DNA of 64,000 nucleotides from Stygiolobus caldivivus. Its GTDB lineage: Archaea; Thermoproteota; Thermoprotei_A; Sulfolobales; Sulfolobaceae. The stretch covers positions 1,922,001-1,986,000 of the forward strand of contig NZ_AP024597.1 of assembly GCF_019704315.1 (NCBI RefSeq), given 5' to 3'. Positions 58,811-64,000 of this stretch are shown piece after piece. Under the pieces are notes generated by a model, which was given only the letters and a program-made list of their open reading frames with translations, did not search any database and was not told the DNA's origin. Within the stretch, counting starts at the first letter, position 1. Each line of letters starts with the position of its first letter. Both the position numbers and the translations under genes were made by a program.

Positions 58811-59280
58811 CTGAACTTGTGGCTGTAGTTAGGATAAGGGGTTGGGCTGTTACACCGTGGTTTATTCAAGATACTTTAGAGATGTTAAGGTTAAAGAGGA
58901 GATTTAGTGCGATGATCTATCCGAAGAATAAAGCTCTTGAAGGGATGCTGAAGTTAGTGTCTCCTTATATAACTTGGGGTGAGTTAAACGATGAGGGATT
59001 AAAATTGCTACTCTCAAAGTTAAAGACTGTCAACGGAGAAAAGGTTAATGATGAATATATAACTAAAGTTCTAAAAATAAATGGATATAATGAATTTGTA
59101 AAGAAAATAAAAGACGGTGAAGTTAAACTTAGTAAACTGGATGATTACTTTAAGTTACCTATAACTTTGCATCCACCTAAAGGAGGGTTTAAAGGTAAGG
59201 TGAATAGGCCTTACGGTTCTATGGGAGAGTTTGGTTATAGAGGAGAAAAGATTAATGAATTAATTAAAAGGATGGTGTAA
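58807..59280 (+). CDS. rpl30: 50S ribosomal protein L30
   Basis: 157 aa. VVRIRGWAVTPWFIQDTLEMLRLKRRFSAMIYPKNKALEGMLKLVSPYITWGEL and the archaeal C-terminal extension with HPPKGGFKGKVNRPYG. Overlaps S5 (ATGA). Confidence 0.95.
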   Translation: MTELVAVVRIRGWAVTPWFIQDTLEMLRLKRRFSAMIYPKNKALEGMLKLVSPYITWGELNDEGLKLLLSKLKTVNGEKVNDEYITKVLKINGYNEFVKKIKDGEVKLSKLDDYFKLPITLHPPKGGFKGKVNRPYGSMGEFGYRGEKINELIKRMV

Positions 59281-59283
59281 AAA

Positions 59284-59718
59284 ATGGTTGTGAGAAAGGA
59301 GAAAAAGAGTAGGAAATATAGGGGATATAGGACACACGGATGGGGTACAAAAGGTCAGCATAGGGATAGAGGAAAAGAAGGTGGAAGGGCAATTGGCATG
59401 CATAAGGAAAAATGGTCTTGGCTAGTTAAATATGGTGAAGGGTGGTACGGAAAGCATGGGTTTAGGAATCCAACGTCTAAATTGGTAAGTTCAATTAATT
59501 TAAGAATGCTACAGAACCTCATCGATAATGGAACTTTAAAGATGGTAAGTGAAGGAGGAAAGAATATTATAGATTTAGAGCAATACGGTTACGATAAATT
59601 ACTTGGTGGTGGGACTTTAAGTCAGCCTGTTATAATCAAGGTTAAGTATGCTACAGAAAAGGCTATGGAAAAGATTAAACAATTAGGAGGAGAAATTATA
59701 TTAACCTCAAAGGAATAA
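59284..59718 (+). CDS. rpl15: 50S ribosomal protein L15
   Basis: 144 aa. KKSRKYRGYRTHGWGTKGQHRDRGKEGGRAIGMHKEKWSWLVKYGEGWYGKHGF: the Gly/His-rich N-terminus. Last classical spc-operon ribosomal gene, 17 bases before secY. Confidence 0.95.
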   Translation: MVVRKEKKSRKYRGYRTHGWGTKGQHRDRGKEGGRAIGMHKEKWSWLVKYGEGWYGKHGFRNPTSKLVSSINLRMLQNLIDNGTLKMVSEGGKNIIDLEQYGYDKLLGGGTLSQPVIIKVKYATEKAMEKIKQLGGEIILTSKE

Positions 59719-59735
59719 AGGCTTTTTAGATTGCA

Positions 59736-61127
59736 ATGGGATTTGTTGACTTCTTAGAAAAGCTAGGGGAGTATTTGCCTGCTGTTACTAAACCCAAGCA
59801 GAAGCCTTCATTAAGTCAAAAGTTAATGTGGTCTTTTATTGCCCTTATTGTTTATCTTGTTATGTCATCCATACCTCTATACGGTATATCGACTACTAAC
59901 TCTTTCTTGAGTAATTTCCTAGCTGAGCAAATTATTTTTGCATCATCTCAGGGTACGTTAGCACAATTAGGTATAGGCCCTATAATAACTTCTGGTCTAA
60001 TTATGCAAATTTTAGTCGGTTCAAGATTAATAGAGATGGATCTAGCTGATGAAGAAGATCAGATTAAGTTTACAGAGGCCGAAAAGGGTTTAGCGTTTCT
60101 ATTTATAATAGTTGAGTCTGCACTTTTCGGTTATGTATTTACAAAAGCTACTAACAGTTTACTCTTGGCTACAATAGTTACCGTACAGTTGATAGCTGCT
60201 ACATATGTGATCTTATTGTTGGATGAAATGATACAGAAGGGCTGGGGACTCGGATCAGGGATAAGCTTGTTTATCTTAGCTGGGGTAGCAAAGATTATGT
60301 TTTGGGATATGTTTGGCATTGCAGGTGTTCAAAACCAAGATTTACCGGTAGGTTTCTTCCCAACTTTAGTATCGTATGTGGTTTCTGGGAAGAACTTACT
60401 GAATCTAATAGTAAATACTAGTACTACCACACCTTTCCAACCAGACTTGGTGGGTTTAATATCGACTATTGGTCTGACTCTGCTGATTATCTACCTTACT
60501 AGTATTAACGTTCAAATACCAGTTACTAGTCCCAGGTTAAGGGGTATAAGAAGTACGATTCCATTAAATTTCTTATACGTAAGCAGTATACCGGTCATTT
60601 TTGTCAGTGTCTTAGGTGCTGATTTTGAGTTATTTTCATCTATAGCTTCTGGTGTTTCTTCCACTGCAGGGTCTATACTTAGCGATATAGCTAATGCTTT
60701 CTTCTTCCCGCCAGCTAACGTACCACACAGTGTTTATGCTTTAGTAATTGACCCAGTTGGTGCTGCGATATATGCTGCTGTATTTATCGTTCTATCTATA
60801 GTATTTGGCATTTTGTGGATTGACGTTGCTGGATTAGATCCTGCTACGCAAGCTCAGCAGATGGTAGAAGCAGGAGTGGAAATCCCCGGAATGAGAAATA
60901 ACCCGAAAATTATTGAGTCTATACTAGCAAAGTATATTTATCCGTTAGGTTTCTTTAGTTCTCTAATTGTAGGAGTAATAGCCGTGTTAGCAACATTTCT
61001 AGGCGTGTATGGGACAGGTGTAGGATTGTTATTAGCTGTAACTATAGCTATTCAATACTATAATTTATTAGCATATGAGAGGACATTAGAGATGTACCCC
61101 TTGTTAAAGAGAATTATAGGTGAGTAA
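59736..61127 (+). CDS. secY: Protein translocase subunit SecY
   Basis: 463 aa, ten-helix channel for protein export and membrane insertion. Recognisable are PLYGIST-like first periplasmic loop, DEMIQKGWGLGSGISLFI (the G-S-G-S motif of the fifth-sixth helix region), SPRLRGIRSTIPLNFLYVSSIPVIF and GLLLAVTIAIQYYNLLAYE at the end. SecE and Sec61-beta are encoded elsewhere. Followed by adkA with a TTG start 3 bases after. Confidence 0.96.
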   Translation: MGFVDFLEKLGEYLPAVTKPKQKPSLSQKLMWSFIALIVYLVMSSIPLYGISTTNSFLSNFLAEQIIFASSQGTLAQLGIGPIITSGLIMQILVGSRLIEMDLADEEDQIKFTEAEKGLAFLFIIVESALFGYVFTKATNSLLLATIVTVQLIAATYVILLLDEMIQKGWGLGSGISLFILAGVAKIMFWDMFGIAGVQNQDLPVGFFPTLVSYVVSGKNLLNLIVNTSTTTPFQPDLVGLISTIGLTLLIIYLTSINVQIPVTSPRLRGIRSTIPLNFLYVSSIPVIFVSVLGADFELFSSIASGVSSTAGSILSDIANAFFFPPANVPHSVYALVIDPVGAAIYAAVFIVLSIVFGILWIDVAGLDPATQAQQMVEAGVEIPGMRNNPKIIESILAKYIYPLGFFSSLIVGVIAVLATFLGVYGTGVGLLLAVTIAIQYYNLLAYERTLEMYPLLKRIIGE

Positions 61128-61715
<588 letters not shown>

Positions 61716-61722
61716 GGAATTA

Positions 61723-62160
61723 ATGTTTATTTCAATAATTTATATAGTATTAATCTCTTTTTTGTTTAATTTTCTTCTCTACCTTTGGTACAAGTTCTAT
61801 TTAAGTCCTAAAATGATTGAAGCTATAGGTATGATAAGAAAATATGAAGATAGATTATCTTCGATAACATCTAACAAGAGACGAAATAAGGTTATGAGGG
61901 CAGTTTCTACAGAAGTTCAAACTTACACTAATAAGCTAAGGAATTATATGTTCTTCCAATCGTTCACTGTAATTATCGTGTACATGGTAGGTTTGATTTT
62001 AGTTTTAAACTATATAACTCCTCCTTATGCACTGTTTCCTTATGCAAGTATTCTTACTCCACCTGTTGATGGTAAACCTGAAATAAATAATCTATTTATC
62101 TATATACTTTCGTTTTTGCTATTTACTCCGTTATCACTTAGGAGACCAAAGGTTTTATAA
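61723..62160 (+). CDS. DUF106 membrane protein, Oxa1/EMC3/TMCO1-related
   Basis: 145 aa. Three hydrophobic segments: residues ~3-25, ~73-96 and ~124-140, with a charged coiled region [30 protein letters not shown] between the first two. Archaeal DUF106 (Ylp1) belongs to the Oxa1 insertase superfamily; its position directly behind secY and adk is conserved and supports a role in membrane-protein insertion. Confidence 0.82.
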   Translation: MFISIIYIVLISFLFNFLLYLWYKFYLSPKMIEAIGMIRKYEDRLSSITSNKRRNKVMRAVSTEVQTYTNKLRNYMFFQSFTVIIVYMVGLILVLNYITPPYALFPYASILTPPVDGKPEINNLFIYILSFLLFTPLSLRRPKVL

Positions 62161-62183
62161 ACTACAGACACGTTGAATTAAAT

Positions 62184-62444
62184 ATGCCTTCCCCTCAGCA
62201 GAGATCAAGGTCGCTAAGGCGGGTTTATATTAGGACTCCTTCGGGTAAGTCTAAGATCCACTATGAAGACAAGAAGACTTCGGAAGCTGTTTGCGCTATA
62301 TGTAAGGAACCTTTAAGAGGGGTAAAAACAGATAAAGTCTATAAGTACAGTAAAACCGAAAAAAGACCTGAAAGACCTTTTGGAGGTTATTTATGTCATA
62401 AGTGTCTTGAAAGACTTATAAAAAATACGTTAAGAGGGTACTAA
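62184..62444 (+). CDS. rpl34e: 50S ribosomal protein L34e
   Basis: 86 aa. [40 protein letters not shown]...[11 protein letters not shown], with CAIC and CHKC as the zinc pairs. Stop abuts the cmk start (ATGA-like, TAATG). Confidence 0.94.
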   Translation: MPSPQQRSRSLRRVYIRTPSGKSKIHYEDKKTSEAVCAICKEPLRGVKTDKVYKYSKTEKRPERPFGGYLCHKCLERLIKNTLRGY

Positions 62445-62995
62445 TGATAATAATAATTAGCGGGCCACCAGGTAGCGGTAAATCTTCTGTTGCTAAAATT
62501 CTTTCTACTACTTTATCGGTGGAGTATATCTCTGCTGGGATGTTGTTTAGAAAGATAGCTGAGGAGAGGGGAGTAAGTTTAGTAGAGCTTAACAAAATGG
62601 CGGAGAAAGATTTTGAAATAGATAAAGCTATAGATATGGAACTGTTGTCTTTAGTTAGCGGAAATAATAAAAACTTGGTTATTGAATCTCACATCGCTGG
62701 TTGGCTCTTTCATAATTTTTCCGATTTAACTGTTTACTTAACTGCTCCATTAATTACACGTGCTAGGAGGGTTGCAAGTAGGGATAAAATACCGGAAAGT
62801 GAAGCACTAGATCAGATTATAAAAAGGGAAGAAAGCCATAAAGATCGTTTTTTTAGATATTACGGGATTGATCTGTCTGATCTCACAGTTTTTGATCTAG
62901 TTATAAACACAGAAAATATATCGCCAAACTCTATAGCTGATATAATTTTAGATTACTTAAGAGGGAAACAAATTCGGTTAACTCACTCATCCTAA
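62444..62995 (+). CDS. cmk: Cytidylate kinase
   Basis: 183 aa, archaeal CMP kinase. P-loop SGPPGSGKSSVAK (6-18), YISAGMLFRKIAEERG, VIESHIAGWL, RRVASRDKIPESEAL. Commonly located between L34e and L14e in archaea; here L14e is absent and two membrane-protein genes follow. Confidence 0.94.
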   Translation: MIIIISGPPGSGKSSVAKILSTTLSVEYISAGMLFRKIAEERGVSLVELNKMAEKDFEIDKAIDMELLSLVSGNNKNLVIESHIAGWLFHNFSDLTVYLTAPLITRARRVASRDKIPESEALDQIIKREESHKDRFFRYYGIDLSDLTVFDLVINTENISPNSIADIILDYLRGKQIRLTHSS

Positions 62996-63016
62996 AATAT
63001 TAGTAATAATTAATGA

Positions 63017-63256
63017 ATGAAAATGACGTTAGTTTCATTTATCACTAATTTAACAGGAACTGTAACTGAAATAGGTTGGAGCATATTTATACTTGCATGG
63101 GCTGTAGGTTGGGCATTAAGAGGTTCGCCAATACCAATTTTCAGAATAAAAAGAGGAGGACAGGATATTGTTGAGGATGCAATCATCGCAGCGTTTTTCT
63201 TGGCTATAGGTAGTACCGTATTTTATTTGATCTCCTACGTGGCATCGCAGGTGTAA
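63017..63256 (+). CDS. Small two-helix membrane protein, candidate Ced subunit (CedA1/A2, pilin-like)
   Basis: 79 aa. Hydrophobic helices at ~17-35 and ~52-76, separated by a short basic loop RGSPIPIFRIKRGG. Sulfolobales carry small proteins of this kind next to cedA; CedA1 is reported to be the VirB2-like pilin of the DNA-import system, CedA2 is the other small protein. Which of the two it is cannot be decided from the sequence alone. ATG 63017 or 63023; a TAAAATATTA box at 62993-63002 may be its own promoter. cedA begins 3 bases after its stop. Confidence 0.6.
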   Translation: MKMTLVSFITNLTGTVTEIGWSIFILAWAVGWALRGSPIPIFRIKRGGQDIVEDAIIAAFFLAIGSTVFYLISYVASQV

Positions 63257-63259
63257 AGT

Positions 63260-64000
63260 ATGTTTAGTGTTTTTGAAATACTATATTATTCTCAGTTACT
63301 TGCGTCTCTGACGTATTTTTTAGGCTCTTTGATCTATGCCCTTCCTATTCCTCTATATGGAGTAAAGAAATGGGCTCCAAGACTAATAACCGATTCAATT
63401 TACGTAATAATTTGGAATAGTATATACATCGCGGTCTTATCTTTTATGACACAACTTTTAACAATGTTGGGTGTTAGTTGGCCAGCCTATGAAGAATGGC
63501 TTAATCAGGTGTTAAGCTTCGAAGAAGTTCTATATGCATTCTTGAAAATCCTCATATCATCGTTAGCTTTAACTGAAGCTAATCTAGCTCTAACAATACC
63601 TCTAGGTCAATTAATGTCTATATTACTAACTATTATCACATATACTGAGGGTTTAATTTCGGTCTCTTCATTGATATATCAATATGTTGGAATCTTCATT
63701 GCATTAGGAATATTATTTTTAGCAATTCCGTTTAGAGTAGGTAGGAGTGCAGGAGGTGCAATGATAGGTACATCAATAGTATTTTATGTTGGTTTACCTT
63801 ATTTACCGCAGTTCTTAGATAACATGGGACTTAATCCTCTCAATTCGTCTATTCCATCTAGTAATCAGCCTCATATATATGAATACTTTTATCAACAAGT
63901 TCTGCCACACTTAATAACTTCTTTAATACTAGGCCCGTCAATATATATATTCCTTTTACTAGCCTTTAGTGCGGGATTAGCGAATGTGGTATCCGGGTAT
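63260..64000 (+). CDS. cedA: CedA-like polytopic membrane protein, DNA import (partial)
   Basis: The frame is open from ATG 63260 to the window end (247 codons so far, no stop), so the gene is cut. It is strongly hydrophobic, with segments at about residues 10-32, 43-66, 95-145, 148-170 and 217-245 (approximate) and begins MFSVFEILYYSQLLASLTYF. CedA, the VirB6-like channel of the crenarchaeal system for exchange of DNA, is located directly after cmk in S. acidocaldarius as I recall; position, size and topology fit. No alignment was possible, so the assignment rests on context. Confidence 0.6.
   Translation, partial: MFSVFEILYYSQLLASLTYFLGSLIYALPIPLYGVKKWAPRLITDSIYVIIWNSIYIAVLSFMTQLLTMLGVSWPAYEEWLNQVLSFEEVLYAFLKILISSLALTEANLALTIPLGQLMSILLTIITYTEGLISVSSLIYQYVGIFIALGILFLAIPFRVGRSAGGAMIGTSIVFYVGLPYLPQFLDNMGLNPLNSSIPSSNQPHIYEYFYQQVLPHLITSLILGPSIYIFLLLAFSAGLANVVSGY

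Overview
This is about 64 kb of an AT-rich archaeal chromosome from the order Sulfolobales (Thermoproteota/Crenarchaeota). The evidence is a crenarchaeal gene set (Rpo8, TFB3, TFE-alpha, a hexameric exosome, a thermosome, RNase P proteins, KEOPS subunits, Ced-type membrane proteins), tRNAs with very short bulge-helix-bulge introns, and proteins that read closely like those recalled from Sulfurisphaera tokodaii (FBP aldolase/phosphatase, thermosome beta, LeuB, the ST0452-like nucleotidylyltransferase). The species is inferred only as a Sulfurisphaera/Stygiolobus relative. No insertion sequence, CRISPR array, integrase or other obvious mobile DNA was seen. Almost everything is core information-processing machinery in dense, overlapping operons.

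Layout. (1) 1-10.3 kb: ABCE1, gluconeogenic FBP aldolase/phosphatase, S17e, a Urm1/MoaD-like ubiquitin-fold protein, Cgi121 of KEOPS, a membrane-anchored HerA-like ATPase, thermosome beta and the truncated initiation factor TFB3 (both minus), an EndA-like splicing-endonuclease subunit, HisS and a proteasome beta subunit whose nucleophile position is substituted. (2) 10.3-19.2 kb: Rpo8, SmAP3, archaeosine TGT catalytic protein, then on the minus strand PAN, the separate PUA protein and a PAC2-family protein; then MBF1, HflX, Trm56, TFE-alpha, a C5-methyltransferase-like enzyme and a COG4080 protein. (3) 19.2-22.6 kb: three intron-containing tRNA genes (Val-TAC, Met-CAT, Leu-TAA) around a K+ channel and S-adenosylhomocysteine hydrolase, with one gene-poor AT-rich stretch. 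(4) 22.6-28.9 kb: L21e-Rpo4-DUF655-KsgA-Mtq2-TrmJ-S3Ae, a sugar-phosphate nucleotidylyltransferase, a YchF-type GTPase. (5) 28.9-36.9 kb: the archaeal exosome-proteasome superoperon (L15e, DUF54, Rpp30, Pop5, a C/D box sRNA, PsmA, SBDS, Rrp4, Rrp41, Rrp42, L37Ae, Brix, Pcc1, prefoldin beta) and XPF. (6) 36.8-47.9 kb: TrxB, EF-2, a HAD phosphatase, an M28 peptidase, DUF447, LeuB, IleRS and a SPOUT methyltransferase. (7) 48.2-63 kb: the spc/S10-type ribosomal protein operon from L3 to L15, continuing with SecY, adenylate kinase, DUF106, L34e and cytidylate kinase. (8) 63.0-64.0 kb: two membrane proteins matching the start of the crenarchaeal Ced DNA-import locus, cut by the window edge.

How the parts fit: translation (ribosomal proteins, EF-2, HisS, IleRS, ABCE1, SBDS), RNA maturation (RNase P proteins Rpp29/Rpp30/Pop5, splicing endonuclease, exosome, tRNA methylases, C/D sRNA, KEOPS, archaeosine), transcription (Rpo4, Rpo8, TFE, TFB3, MBF1) and protein quality control (proteasome alpha and beta, PAN, PAC2, thermosome, prefoldin, Urm1-like protein) are physically interleaved. 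The points most worth a second look are: the Ced-like genes at the right edge; ileS with no ATG/GTG/TTG start upstream of its class I signature; a Pop5 with an obligatory N-terminal membrane segment; a C/D sRNA overlapping the pop5 stop codon; two divergent genes whose start codons are 3-12 bp apart with interlocking promoters; and a conserved-looking C5-methyltransferase with PCE instead of PCQ.
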